Source: Geminocystis sp. NIES-3708
GTDB lineage: Bacteria; Cyanobacteriota; Cyanobacteriia; Cyanobacteriales; Cyanobacteriaceae
Length of the DNA: 64,000 bases
NCBI RefSeq assembly: GCF_001548095.1
Contig: NZ_AP014815.1
Coordinates: 2,727,656 to 2,791,655 of the forward strand
Direction of reading: 5' to 3'
Numbering within the stretch: position 1 is the stretch's first letter; every line of letters begins with the position of its first letter. Below the pieces are notes generated by a model. The model had not been told where the DNA came from and made no database searches. It worked only from the letters and a program-made list of their open reading frames with translations. Position numbers and translations under genes: made by a program. Below are positions 54,950-64,000 of the stretch, one piece after another.

Positions 54950-57103
54950 ATGGAAGAATATAATAAGTCAATTTCTTTTTTTGAAGGAAGAGATATAAAG
55001 ATTAAGGTAGGATTATTAGCACCTCAAGCTGGTGGAACGGTTTTAATTCAAGCAGGTGAAACCGCAGTTTTAGTAACAGCAACTCGTACAAAAGGAAGAG
55101 AAGGCATTGATTTTTTACCTTTAACCGTAGATTATGAAGAAAGATTATATGCGGCTGGACGTATTCCGGGTGGATTTTTACGTCGTGAAGGCAGACCTCC
55201 AGAACGAGCAACCCTTACCAGTCGGTTAATAGATCGTCCTTTACGTCCTCTTTTTCCTTCTTGGTTAAGAGATGACTTACAAATTGTAGCTACTACCTTA
55301 TCTATGGATGAAGAAGTACCACCTGATGTTTTAGCAGTTACGGGTGCATCCATCGCTACTTTAGTCGCTCAAATTCCTTTTTACGGACCAATGGCGGCGG
55401 TAAGAGTAGGATTAGTCAATGATGAATTCATTATCAATCCTACTTTTCGAGAGATCGAAAACGGTGATCTTGATTTAGTAGTAGCTGGTACTCCTGATGG
55501 TATCGTAATGGTAGAAGCAGGAGCAAATCAGTTACCAGAGCAAGATATTATTGAGGCGATCGAATTTGGCTATGAAGCAATTTTAGAATTAATTCAAGCT
55601 CAAAAAGATCTTATTCAAGAGTTAGGTATTGAAATTAAAGTCGAAACTAAAGAAGAAGATAATCCTGCGGTAGTTAATTTTATTAATGAAAAAGCGAGTG
55701 AAGAAATTAAACAAGTTCTTTCTCACTTCGACTACGATAAAAAAGCACGTGATGAAGCCTTAGATGCTATTCAAGCTACTGTACAAGAAGCCATTAATGC
55801 TTTAGGGGATGATAATGAAATTAAAATTGCAGTAGCAGACAACTCGAAACTTTTACCAAATCTATTCAAATATTTGACCAAAAAACTTATGCGTCGTCAA
55901 ATTATTGAAGATGGTGTAAGGGTAGATGGAAGAAAATTAGATCAAGTTCGTCCTATTTCTTCTCGTGTGGGTTTATTACCTGCTAGAGTTCATGGTAGTG
56001 GTTTATTCCAAAGAGGTTTAACTCAGGTACTTTCGATCGCAACTTTAGGCACATCAGGAGATGCTCAAGATTTAGCTGATGACTTACACCCCGACTTTGA
56101 AAAACGTTACCTCCATCACTATAATTTTCCACCTTATTCCGTCGGCGAAACTAAACCTTTACGCCCCCCCGGAAGAAGAGAAATCGGTCATGGTGCTTTA
56201 GCAGAAAGAGCTATTACCCCTGTTTTACCACCTCAAGAAGACTTTCCTTACGTAATCCGTGTGGTATCTGAAGTATTATCTTCCAATGGTTCAACTTCTA
56301 TGGGTTCAGTATGCGGTTCAACTTTAGCTTTAATGGACGCTGGAGTACCTATTACTAAGCCTGTAAGTGGTGCAGCGATGGGATTAATCAAAGAAGGAGA
56401 TGAAGTGCGTATCTTAACGGATATTCAAGGCATTGAAGATTTTTTAGGAGATATGGATTTTAAGGTAGCTGGTACTGATAGCGGTATTACAGCTTTACAA
56501 ATGGATATGAAAATTAGTGGTTTGAAAATGGAAACTATCGCCGAAGCGGTGAAACAAGCCAGAGAAGCACGTTTACATATCTTAGGAGAAATGATGAAAA
56601 CCATTAACACTCCTCGTCAAGAATTATCACCCTATGCACCTCGTTTGATGACGATGAAAATCGATCCTGACATGATTGGTTTAGTTATTGGACCAGGTGG
56701 TAAAACAATCAAAGGTATCACTGAACAAACTGGTTCAAAAATCGACATCGCAGATGATGGAACAGTAACTATTTGTGCAGTACAGGCGGAACGAGCACAA
56801 CAAGCTAAACGTATCATTCAAACCATGACTCGTAAACTCAACGAGGGTGATGTGTATTTAGGGCGTGTGAGTCGTATTATCGATATTGGTGCTTTTGTAG
56901 AAGTTTTACCTGGTAAAGAAGGCATGATCCATATTTCCCAATTAGCTGAACATCGTGTGGGAAAAGTGGAAGATGAAGTCACTATTGGTGATGAAATTGT
57001 GGTTAAAATTCGTGGCTTTGATAATAAAGGACGTTTAAACTTAACCCGTTTAGGTATTCATCCCGAACAAGCGGAAGTTGCTCGTCAGGAATCACAAATT
57101 TAA
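54950..57103 (+). CDS. pnp: Polyribonucleotide nucleotidyltransferase
   Basis: 717 residues: a 3-to-5 phosphorolytic exoribonuclease and, in cyanobacteria, also a poly(A)-forming enzyme. Two RNase PH domains (about 10-230 and 310-545) flank a helical linker. The KH domain begins near 555 ([24 protein letters not shown]), and an S1 domain ends the protein (about 622-695, [20 protein letters not shown]). The motifs [12 protein letters not shown] and the phosphate-site segment [21 protein letters not shown] are canonical. Starts at ATG 54950. Confidence 0.97.
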   Translation: MEEYNKSISFFEGRDIKIKVGLLAPQAGGTVLIQAGETAVLVTATRTKGREGIDFLPLTVDYEERLYAAGRIPGGFLRREGRPPERATLTSRLIDRPLRPLFPSWLRDDLQIVATTLSMDEEVPPDVLAVTGASIATLVAQIPFYGPMAAVRVGLVNDEFIINPTFREIENGDLDLVVAGTPDGIVMVEAGANQLPEQDIIEAIEFGYEAILELIQAQKDLIQELGIEIKVETKEEDNPAVVNFINEKASEEIKQVLSHFDYDKKARDEALDAIQATVQEAINALGDDNEIKIAVADNSKLLPNLFKYLTKKLMRRQIIEDGVRVDGRKLDQVRPISSRVGLLPARVHGSGLFQRGLTQVLSIATLGTSGDAQDLADDLHPDFEKRYLHHYNFPPYSVGETKPLRPPGRREIGHGALAERAITPVLPPQEDFPYVIRVVSEVLSSNGSTSMGSVCGSTLALMDAGVPITKPVSGAAMGLIKEGDEVRILTDIQGIEDFLGDMDFKVAGTDSGITALQMDMKISGLKMETIAEAVKQAREARLHILGEMMKTINTPRQELSPYAPRLMTMKIDPDMIGLVIGPGGKTIKGITEQTGSKIDIADDGTVTICAVQAERAQQAKRIIQTMTRKLNEGDVYLGRVSRIIDIGAFVEVLPGKEGMIHISQLAEHRVGKVEDEVTIGDEIVVKIRGFDNKGRLNLTRLGIHPEQAEVARQESQI

Positions 57104-58099
57104 GTGATCAATAAATAATAAGTAATAAGTAATATCACATTTAATCATAAAATTAACTAATGAGTATAGGAGTTATGAAAATAGGAGATGATAAGATAAG
57201 TCAACTTAAACTATTTGCAAATTTAAAAGTTACGATCAAATTAAAATTGCACCGAAAATGAACTAATAACACTAAAAGATTGACTAGGGTCGATTCCTAT
57301 TTGATTTCCCATTATTCATTGAATATAATCAGCATTAGAAATATTTTTGAAGTTGAGAGCAAAACGGTAGTTATCACGGCGATAAAAAATAGTTGCGTTA
57401 TCTATTAAATAATCTCTAATTTAGAATAAGTAGCGACTTTAATTTCATTATTATTTGTGAATTTATTTGTATTTGTATTTTATATAATATCAATTGTTAA
57501 TTATTAAAATATTGAAAATCTAATATACTAAAAATATTATTTGTATTTGTGTTATCTTGTGGTTAGTGATAGGCAATAGTTACACTAACTTGATGGTTTT
57601 TTTTGATCATTAATTCTCGACAAATTGGCGTGACACTTAGAAATTAAGTCAAGTTATGTGGCTTTTTTCTTTTAATAAAAAAACAATCAACAGTATTCTA
57701 ATTCAAATAAAATTTCTTGATTCATAGCACAACCTACTAAACTCTACACCCAACCGACAATGATGTCGAAGATGAGCATTCTTACTTTGTATAAGTTATA
57801 AAGAAAATCAAAAATTGCTAGAGAAATTTAGATGTCGCCTCCTGCTTCTAAAAATTTAATCATTAACGTTCATTTGCCAAAAATAGTTGCAAATAGTTTG
57901 TAATTAATTAAGAGTATTGACATACCAGTTTTTAAATATTAAAGCAAATAAATTTTAATAAAGTTGTCAATATTAGTTACAAAAAGAGTTAAAAAGTCAA
58001 TTGATATAGTGAATTAACAATATAATTCTGAGATTGTTACTTTAAGGCAAAATATAGTTGAATCCTTTTTATGGAAAAATTTTTACGTCAAATTAGCTT
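57104..58099. other. About 1 kb without an intact gene, between pnp and the iron region
   Basis: The left part holds a TonB-receptor remnant on the minus strand (57241-57461, separate entry). A hairpin on the plus strand pairs GTTAGTG (57562-57568) with CACTAAC (57583-57589), followed after a few bases by eight T; its origin is unclear. The rest (about 57600-58099) is AT-rich with stops in all frames. Confidence 0.5.
57241..57461 (-). pseudogene. Remnant of a TonB-dependent siderophore receptor (C-terminal end)
   Basis: A frame ending at the TAA at 57241 reads IDNATIFYRRDNYRFALNFK, then NISNADYIQ, a TGA, and GNQIGIDPSQSFSVISSFSVQF. The closing strands with alternating hydrophobics and terminal Phe are those of outer-membrane receptors. 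The Y-R-R-D-N-Y-R-x-A-L-N pattern is typical of cyanobacterial siderophore receptors. Just upstream another frame reads EIKVATYSKLE, implying a frameshift near 57405. Some 90 percent of such a protein (about 800 residues) is absent. It lies downstream of the FecE-like gene, on its strand. Confidence 0.65.
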
Positions 58100-58900
58100 T
58101 TATTCCAAAATATGAATTCTTTTTTTACTATGAGGAATACAAAGGGGAGTATGACTAATAGGATCAATAATAATCTGACAGGATAAATCAAATACCTCCC
58201 TAATAATTGTGGAAGTCATTACCTCTTCTGGTTTTCCTTGTGCATAGATATAACCCTGTTTCATTGCCACTAAATAGTCTGCATATCGAGCCGCTAAATT
58301 CAACTCATGTAAAACAATAATAATAGTGCGTTGCAGTTGATGATTTAACTCTGTAAGTAAATCTAACACCTCAATTTGATGAGCTAAGTCTAAAAAAGTT
58401 GTCGGCTCATCTAGTAGTAGTATTTCCGTATTTTGAGCTAGTGCCATAGCAATCCATGCCCGTTGTCTTTGCCCTCCTGATAAAGTATCTAAATCTCTAT
58501 CGCTCATTGATGTTAAGCAAGTAATTTCAAGAGCTTGATTTACTTGTTTTTCATCTTCTACAGTCCATTCTTGCCACCATGTCTGATGAGGATAACGCCC
58601 TTGTGCAACTAAGTCTTTCACTGTTAAACCTTCAGGGGCGTTAGGATTTTGAGGAAGAAGACCGAGGGTTTGTGCGACTTTGCGACTAGGCAATTGATGA
58701 ATTTCTTTTCCATCTAAATATACCATTCCTTGTTGGGGATGAAGAATCCGCCCTAATTCTTTTAGTAAAGTTGATTTACCGCAACCATTCCCACCAATAA
58801 GAATAGTAATTTTACCTTGAGGAATTTCTAAATTCAGGTTTTCGATAATAGTAGTTTTTTGATAAGCAAGGGTTAATTGTCGGGCGGAGAGTTGTTTCAT
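58100..58900 (-). CDS. Iron-siderophore ABC importer ATPase (FecE/FhuC-like)
   Basis: 266 residues. Walker [11 protein letters not shown]-loop in [28 protein letters not shown], signature [17 protein letters not shown], Walker [12 protein letters not shown] and H-loop in [13 protein letters not shown]. The motif GRYPHQ after the Q-loop is characteristic of siderophore, vitamin B12 and heme importers. No permease gene is adjacent in the window, and the AraC regulator is divergent, so its membrane partners must be elsewhere. Starts at ATG 58900. Confidence 0.92.
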   Translation of the reverse strand: MKQLSARQLTLAYQKTTIIENLNLEIPQGKITILIGGNGCGKSTLLKELGRILHPQQGMVYLDGKEIHQLPSRKVAQTLGLLPQNPNAPEGLTVKDLVAQGRYPHQTWWQEWTVEDEKQVNQALEITCLTSMSDRDLDTLSGGQRQRAWIAMALAQNTEILLLDEPTTFLDLAHQIEVLDLLTELNHQLQRTIIIVLHELNLAARYADYLVAMKQGYIYAQGKPEEVMTSTIIREVFDLSCQIIIDPISHTPLCIPHSKKRIHILE

Positions 58901-59165
58901 AAGATTATTTTCAATTGATTACAAAATGTTAAGAAGTAGTAACATCATCTCAAGGAAATCCAATAATAATTTTTATTTGTTTTAGAAATAAACTAATCTC
59001 AAAAAATAATCACACTCTGAAGATATGATTCAATTAAAGTTTATTTTTTCAGTCAACCATTAATTTAAAAAAGATTTTTAACTTTTTATCAAAAAATTTC
59101 TCAACATCTATTTATTTATTAGTTTATAATAAATAGGAAAGATTATCAATAATTGACAGCTTTCG

Positions 59166-60197
59166 ATGGATGCTCCAGTAATATTTGATCCTAATATCAT
59201 TATCCTTTTACCAAATCATCGCCACAAGAGTGAAAGAATTGTCGATTGGAGTGAGTTAACTTTTGAAACTAATAATGAAGAAACAATTATTCATTTTTCC
59301 CCAAAATTAGGGAAAGGATACAATCGTCAAATTAGTTTGAGGGGAAGATTAACAATTGAGATTATCGAAGCACAACTGAAAGAAACAATGTATCTGCAAA
59401 GAAAGCATGAAAGTAATTTTCCTTTCACATCACATTTTTACCTTTCTGGGATGTCCACAGTAGAAACTTTCAATACATCTGAAATTAAACCAAGTTATAT
59501 CGAATCAACTGGGAAAAATTATCTTTATCATTTACCTGATTTAAGAGAAGTGGAAAAATGGTCTTGTAACACAAAAATTAGAGTTATAAGTATTTACGCA
59601 CCTGTAGATTATTTTCAAGGTTTTTGCATAGGAGAAAAAATTAATTATAATCCCATTTTAAACTTAATTAATGGCGATCGAACCTCGAAATTTCATTTAC
59701 CATTGGGGGAAAATAATCCTCAAATATTAAAGGCATTATCTCAAATTTATCAATGTCCTTATCATGGTTTAACGAAGCAATTATATTTAGAAAGTAAAGC
59801 CTTAGAACTATTTGCTTTGCAGTTTAATAGTTGCGATTCATCGATATTTATCCCTCAAAAATTAAGTCTCAAAAAAGATGATCTCGATCGAGTAGAATAT
59901 GCCAAAGATATTTTAATTAAGTCTTCTCTTAATCCTCCTTCCTTAACAGAATTAGCCAGAAAAGTAGGATTGAACGATCATAAATTAAAACAAGGATTTA
60001 AGCAATTATTTAGCACAACCGTATTCGGTTATTTATATAACTATCGCATGGAACAAGCCCAACAACTACTCAGAGACTCTAACTTAAGTATCGCTCAAAT
60101 TGCCACTAGGGTAGGCTATTCCAACCCAGAAGCCTTTAGCACTGCCTTTAGACGCAAATTTGACCAAAGTCCAAAAAATTATCAATTAAAAAACTAA
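59166..60197 (+). CDS. AraC-family transcriptional regulator, PchR-like
   Basis: 343 residues. The C-terminal two-HTH AraC domain (about 245-340) has LTELARKVGLNDHKLKQGFKQLF and LSIAQIATRVGYSNPEAFSTAFRRKFDQSP. The N-terminal sensing domain (about 1-230) resembles siderophore-responsive regulators such as PchR. It is divergent from the FecE-like gene (265 bases) and followed by an alpha/beta hydrolase after 10 bases, fitting control of iron uptake. Ligand binding is inference. Starts at ATG 59166. Confidence 0.9.
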   Translation: MDAPVIFDPNIIILLPNHRHKSERIVDWSELTFETNNEETIIHFSPKLGKGYNRQISLRGRLTIEIIEAQLKETMYLQRKHESNFPFTSHFYLSGMSTVETFNTSEIKPSYIESTGKNYLYHLPDLREVEKWSCNTKIRVISIYAPVDYFQGFCIGEKINYNPILNLINGDRTSKFHLPLGENNPQILKALSQIYQCPYHGLTKQLYLESKALELFALQFNSCDSSIFIPQKLSLKKDDLDRVEYAKDILIKSSLNPPSLTELARKVGLNDHKLKQGFKQLFSTTVFGYLYNYRMEQAQQLLRDSNLSIAQIATRVGYSNPEAFSTAFRRKFDQSPKNYQLKN

Positions 60198-60207
60198 TAG
60201 TTACCCC

Positions 60208-61095
60208 ATGAATAACATTACAGTAAGTCAAAACATTAACCCCATCGTTAAACAATATTCTTGGCAATGGAAAAACTCAGCCTATAGTATCACCTTTGAA
60301 ACCCAAGGAGAAGGAAAACCCATACTATTACTTCCTGCTTTTAGCACCGTTTCTTCTCGTACAGAAATGAGAGGTATTGCTCAATTATTAAGCTCTCAAC
60401 ATCAGACAAATTCTCTTGACTGGCTTGGTTTTGGAGCATCTGATCGTCCTCCTCTTGACTATAACCCAGAAATTTATGAGCAATTATTGGTGGATTTTAT
60501 CACAAATAACTTTAGTGAACCTGTAGTTATAATAACTGCTGGTCATAGTGCGGGATACGCCCTTAAATTTACTCAGTGTTATCCTAATTTAGTAGATAAA
60601 ATAATTTTAATTGCACCGACAGGAAAAGGCCCTTTAAAAGTTATGGGTTTTCCCGATAATGTCCGCAAAATAGTTAAAAACCTAGTCTATACTCCCATAA
60701 TTGGACAATTTCTTTATTATCTTAATACCACTCCTGCTTTTTTACGTTTCATGTATCGCCGTCATGTTTTTGTAGATGAAAGTAAATTAACTCCCAGTTT
60801 TATTAAAGAGAAACAAACTATTACGCAACAAAAAGGAGCTAGATTTGCCCCCTCAGCTTTCGTAACAGGAAATCTTGATCCGATAAACAATTCCCAAGAG
60901 TTTTTAAACCTAATTTCTCAAATTCAAAAACCAATTTTAAATATCATTGGTAACGATTCTCCTCCTTATTCCCTCTCACAAATGAAGGCAATCTCTCAAC
61001 TAGATAACGTAAAAACAGTTACCTTGGAAGGCACATTAGGAATGGCAGAAGAATTTGCTAATTTAATTGTGCCTAGCATCAGAGAATTTATTTAA
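60208..61095 (+). CDS. Alpha/beta hydrolase in the siderophore region
   Basis: 295 residues. The fold begins GEGKPILLLPAFSTVSSRTEM (oxyanion region), with the nucleophile serine in ITAGHSAGYALKF and the strand SLDWLGFGASDRPPLDY. Aspartate and histidine candidates for the triad are less clear: the usual late histidine is not obvious near the C-terminus (TLEGTLGMAEEFANLI). The start at ATG 60208 is 10 bases after the AraC stop, so both are one transcript. A siderophore-esterase role is possible from context, not from sequence. Confidence 0.85.
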   Translation: MNNITVSQNINPIVKQYSWQWKNSAYSITFETQGEGKPILLLPAFSTVSSRTEMRGIAQLLSSQHQTNSLDWLGFGASDRPPLDYNPEIYEQLLVDFITNNFSEPVVIITAGHSAGYALKFTQCYPNLVDKIILIAPTGKGPLKVMGFPDNVRKIVKNLVYTPIIGQFLYYLNTTPAFLRFMYRRHVFVDESKLTPSFIKEKQTITQQKGARFAPSAFVTGNLDPINNSQEFLNLISQIQKPILNIIGNDSPPYSLSQMKAISQLDNVKTVTLEGTLGMAEEFANLIVPSIREFI

Positions 61096-61106
61096 TCTAT
61101 CTCTCG

Positions 61107-62870
61107 TTAACTTATTCCTGACTGCACTGCCCAAAGGCTATGATAAATCCCCTCTAATGCTAATAATTCTTCATGTTTCCCTTGTTCGACTATTTGCCCT
61201 TTATCCATCATATAAATTCGATCGCAATTTCGTATAGTTGAGAGACGATGGGCGATGGCAATAGTTGTTCTGTCTTTCGTAATCACCTGTAAGGATTTTT
61301 GGATAGCGGCTTCGGTTTCGTTATCCACTGCGGAGGTAGCTTCATCTAAAATTAAAATAGGGGGGTTTTTCAGGATAGCACGAGCGATGGCAATGCGTTG
61401 TCGTTGTCCTCCTGAAAGTTTTTGCCCTCTTTCCCCCACGATGGTATCGTATCCTTGGGGTAATTGTTGAATAAAGTCATCACATTCTGCTAATTTAGCC
61501 GCTTGGATAATTTCTGGTAAAGTAGCGTCAAAGTTGCCATAAGCGATGTTTTCCGCAACCGTGCCATGAAATAAAAACACATCCTGACTTACCCATGCGA
61601 TCGCCCTTCTGAGATCATGTAAATATAATTCTTGGATATTAACACCATCAATGGTAATTTCTCCGTGATCAATTTCGTAAAATCTCAGTAATAATTTAAC
61701 TAAAGTGCTTTTTCCTGAACCCGTTGCCCCGACAATACCAATATTACTTTTCGCTTGAATGTGCATTGATAAATCATTAATAATATTAGTTCGATCTCGA
61801 TAAGCAAAACGCAAATGAGAGAGGTTAATTTCTCCAGAAATTTGTTGAATAGGAAAAGAGAGATTTCCTGAATGAATGACAATAGGGCTATTTAATAAAC
61901 CCATCACTCGGCGAATAGATGCCATAGCTCGTTGATATTCGTCAATTAACTGACTTAATTCTGTAAAAGGCCATAATAAATCTTGAACGATAAACACCAT
62001 AAAACCATATAAACCGACATTAAGACGATCGTTTAGCACTTCTAAGCCACCCAGATAAAGAACTGTGACAAATCCGAGTAAAATCATAAAACGGATTAAA
62101 GGTTGAAAAGCAACACTTAGTGCAATAGCACGCTGATTACTACGGCGATAGGCTTCGCTTTCTTGATAAACTCGATCGGACTCATATACTTCTGCCGTAA
62201 AACTTTTGATAGTAGCGATACCTGAAATATTATTAGAAAGTCGATTACTTATCGATCCTGCTTTCTCACGAACTTGATCATAGCGATCTCCTAAACGTTT
62301 TTGAAAGCTCATTGTACCCCATAGTATAGGGAAAATAGGCAACATAGCTAACCAAGAAATTTGAGGGGCAAGAAGAATAAAGCTCAATCCCACCGCCGTT
62401 ACCCGAGTGAAAAAGCTAATCAACTCCTGTGCACCACGATTCAGAAAACGCTCTAATTGATTGATGTCATCATTAAGGATAGAAAGAAGTGTACCAGTGC
62501 TTTTATCTTCAAAATAAGCTAATTCTAATTGTTGTAAGTGATTGTAGGTGTCAACTCTTAATTCATGTTGTAAAGATTGAGCTAAATTATACCAGAGGTG
62601 ATCGGCACCATATTGACTTAAAGACTCCATCCCCCAAGTAATAATAGTAATTATAGACAAAAGTAGTAATTGATTAGCAGGATTGATAATACCTAAACTG
62701 GCAAAAAAAGACTTTTCTCCCTCTACTACAATGTCCACGGCAACCCCGATAAGATAAGGAGGCGCGAGATCAAAAAGAGTACGAAAAATAGAACAGACAA
62801 TAGCAATTATAAATGGCGATCGATAATGCTTGGCACGAAATAAACTAATAAAGGAATAAGATTTACTCAT
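61107..62870 (-). CDS. ABC exporter, fused membrane-ATPase half transporter
   Basis: 587 residues. Six membrane helices (about 20-310) precede the ATPase domain. Walker A is GATGSGKST, the signature [16 protein letters not shown], Walker B ILILDEATSAVDNETE, and the H-loop is in IAIAHRLSTIRNCD. It is an MsbA/HlyB-type exporter, active as a dimer. Placed with siderophore genes it may export a siderophore or export/import iron chelates, by analogy only. It follows the DUF1636 gene by 55 bases on the same strand; convergent with the hydrolase. Starts at ATG 62870. Confidence 0.93.
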   Translation of the reverse strand: MSKSYSFISLFRAKHYRSPFIIAIVCSIFRTLFDLAPPYLIGVAVDIVVEGEKSFFASLGIINPANQLLLLSIITIITWGMESLSQYGADHLWYNLAQSLQHELRVDTYNHLQQLELAYFEDKSTGTLLSILNDDINQLERFLNRGAQELISFFTRVTAVGLSFILLAPQISWLAMLPIFPILWGTMSFQKRLGDRYDQVREKAGSISNRLSNNISGIATIKSFTAEVYESDRVYQESEAYRRSNQRAIALSVAFQPLIRFMILLGFVTVLYLGGLEVLNDRLNVGLYGFMVFIVQDLLWPFTELSQLIDEYQRAMASIRRVMGLLNSPIVIHSGNLSFPIQQISGEINLSHLRFAYRDRTNIINDLSMHIQAKSNIGIVGATGSGKSTLVKLLLRFYEIDHGEITIDGVNIQELYLHDLRRAIAWVSQDVFLFHGTVAENIAYGNFDATLPEIIQAAKLAECDDFIQQLPQGYDTIVGERGQKLSGGQRQRIAIARAILKNPPILILDEATSAVDNETEAAIQKSLQVITKDRTTIAIAHRLSTIRNCDRIYMMDKGQIVEQGKHEELLALEGIYHSLWAVQSGIS

Positions 62871-62925
62871 AAAGAATGATTAATATAACGTTATGGATTT
62901 AATTGCTTTTAGCAACGAATCACCA

Positions 62926-63342
62926 TCACCCCTCGCTTTCGGCCTCTTCCTCATTAACAGAGCTTGAGAGGCTTTGTGGGGGAATTTGGGCAAAAATCGC
63001 AGACTGTAAATGTTCAGGTAGTTTTTTCCAAGGGATATTACCTTTTTTACTATCGAGATATAATTGCAGAAATTCTATCAAGGGGAGACTGCTTTCTTCT
63101 GGGGTAAGATTGATAAATAAATAAGTAGGTTTATCTGCACTAGCAACGGAGACAACGCAACCATGATCGCACGCCCATAAACAGCCCACCGATCGAATTT
63201 CTATCTCATCATCGAGGAATTGTTCATCGCATAAAGCGTTTAATTTATCAAGAAAAATGTCACCATCAAAAGGGGGATTTTTGGGGCGCTCTTGGGATGC
63301 ACGATGACAGGATTTACAGACAAATAAAGTATGTTTAGCCAT
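62926..63342 (-). CDS. DUF1636 protein, metal-cofactor ferredoxin-like fold
   Basis: 138 residues. Cysteines in LFVCKSCHRAS (C9, C12), IRSVGCLWACDHGC and nearby form a thioredoxin-like [2Fe-2S]-type pattern typical of DUF1636. The C-terminal third is acidic and Ser-rich (SSSVNEEEAESEG). The family often lies next to cobalamin or iron-siderophore transport genes. A redox or metal-handling role is plausible. Starts at ATG 63342, 4 bases after the upstream binding-protein stop, so it is in one operon with it and likely with the exporter. Confidence 0.85.
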   Translation of the reverse strand: MAKHTLFVCKSCHRASQERPKNPPFDGDIFLDKLNALCDEQFLDDEIEIRSVGCLWACDHGCVVSVASADKPTYLFINLTPEESSLPLIEFLQLYLDSKKGNIPWKKLPEHLQSAIFAQIPPQSLSSSVNEEEAESEG

Positions 63343-63346
63343 AATT

Positions 63347-64000
63347 TTAAGGAGTATTTACAAGATATTTTTCAAGATCATTAAGCACTTCATGGGCGCC
63401 AAAAATATTAAGCCCACGCCACACGGAAAAATCCACGACATATACTTGATTATTTTGTACTGCTTTGACTTTTGACCATAAAGGCTTTTGTTGTAGTTTT
63501 TCAATCACCGATCGATCATCTTTTTTCAATGGTGCGACAAAGAGAATATCACTATCAATGGTAGGTAATATTTCCTCAGAAATGGGCAAGTCAATATTCC
63601 CAGAGTCGGTAAACAGAGGATTTAAAAAGCCCAACTCATGTAAGATACCACCAGCAAAGGATTTTTGACGAGTAATGACGATTTGGCCGTCAGCGACATA
63701 CATAAATGAAATTTTCGGAGGGCGATCGCCCATTAAACCTTTCAATTCTCGAATGCGATGATCATAATCATCTATTAATTGATTAGCCTTTTCTGTGTGA
63801 TCAAAAACCCTTCCGGCATCGTGAATATGTTGTTTCCAGTTGCCTCTCGTTTCTTGCCAAGGCAAAATTACAGTGGGTGCAATTTGTGATAGATTGTCAT
63901 AGATTGGCTCAAACCATGAATGAGAAATAACGAGAATTAAATCGGGTTTAAGAGATAATAGTTTTTCGAGATTAGGTTGACCTGATGAATTACGCAAAAC
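63347..64000 (-). CDS. Iron-siderophore ABC substrate-binding protein (FecB/FhuD-like), N-terminus outside the window
   Basis: 218 codons are inside the window; the frame is open at base 64000 and no start is visible, so the signal peptide is missing here. Visible motifs are NLEKLLSLKPDLILVISHSWFEPIYDNL, APTVILPW and the helix-rich second lobe ending DFSVWRGLNIFGAHEVLNDLEKYL, all typical of class III periplasmic binding proteins. It would deliver a ferric chelate to an importer in the inner membrane. The permeases may lie beyond the window. It heads the DUF1636-exporter operon. Confidence 0.9.
   Translation of the reverse strand, partial: VLRNSSGQPNLEKLLSLKPDLILVISHSWFEPIYDNLSQIAPTVILPWQETRGNWKQHIHDAGRVFDHTEKANQLIDDYDHRIRELKGLMGDRPPKISFMYVADGQIVITRQKSFAGGILHELGFLNPLFTDSGNIDLPISEEILPTIDSDILFVAPLKKDDRSVIEKLQQKPLWSKVKAVQNNQVYVVDFSVWRGLNIFGAHEVLNDLEKYLVNTP

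Noticed and set aside
57175-57270. 31-codon open frame with a TAGGAGTT-like site after pnp
   Set aside because: Very short, basic and low-complexity, and overlaps the receptor remnant on the other strand. No evidence of conservation can be seen.
1-64000. CRISPR array, prophage or rRNA operon
   Set aside because: No regularly spaced 25-40-base repeats, no phage structural or integrase genes and no rRNA-like sequence were seen.

Overview
The window is chromosomal DNA from a cyanobacterium. Evidence includes ndhM, a Kai clock module (kaiA3/kaiB3 type), a CcsA/CcsB-type cytochrome c maturation protein, photosynthetic-type gap2, the cyanobacterial arginine dihydrolase/ornithine cyclodeaminase fusion (ArgZ/AgrE), DUF760, DUF1825 and DUF3326 proteins, and at least 16 copies of the HIP1 palindrome GCGATCGC. 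The DNA is clearly AT-rich. Together these suggest a unicellular, low-GC lineage such as Geminocystis or Cyanobacterium; the genus is inference. I see no rRNA genes, prophage, CRISPR array or intact insertion sequence.

Layout. 1-8.7 kb: a cut-off EamA transporter, mnmA, a small basic protein, an InrS-like metal repressor and gap2, all on the minus strand. These are followed by argZ/agrE (+) with a GTA-N8-TAC site upstream, then DUF760, DUF1825, TM2/SHOCT and MAPEG proteins. 8.7-18.7 kb: a cytochrome c6-like protein, two YrdC-domain proteins flanking fmt, a membrane glycosyltransferase, DUF3326, an unlisted 56-residue protein, alr, perR, an MFS transporter and holB. 18.9-24.3 kb (+): an RND pump without an adjacent adaptor, clpS, a CPBP protease, an MgtC-like protein and a small repeat protein. 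24.4-27.7 kb: a perfect 14-bp inverted repeat, then a very AT-rich three-gene cassette (94-residue protein, sigma-70-like protein, DUF1822 protein). 27.9-30.6 kb: aroA and pyrE convergent around a 197-bp MITE-like element, a secreted protein, and a tRNA with anticodon CAU.

30.6-41.6 kb: a CorC-type transporter, an oxidoreductase, a secreted protein with 57-bp tandem repeats, ccsB, a decayed gene, a PIN/TRAM protein, a divergent [2Fe-2S] ferredoxin, a zinc-ribbon/FHA protein, pgl, map and a secreted cupredoxin. 41.6-45.2 kb: mtnP, then the operon kaiA3-kaiB3-histidine kinase. 45.3-49.6 kb: the sulfate uptake operon sbpA-NIL protein-cysT-cysW-cysA. 49.9-57.1 kb: ndhM, a pentapeptide-repeat protein, a CbbY-like phosphatase, cinA, a HEAT-repeat protein, a small conserved protein and pnp. 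57.1-64 kb: an iron/siderophore region with a TonB-receptor remnant, a FecE-like ATPase, an AraC regulator, an alpha/beta hydrolase, an ABC exporter, a DUF1636 protein and a cut-off FecB/FhuD-like binding protein.

How the genes work together. Clear functional units are sulfate import, the KaiA3-KaiB3 clock module with a co-directional kinase, and siderophore-iron traffic that has lost its outer-membrane receptor at this locus. The sigma-like/DUF1822 cassette is the least understood conserved unit. Most other genes are dispersed housekeeping genes, as is usual in cyanobacteria.
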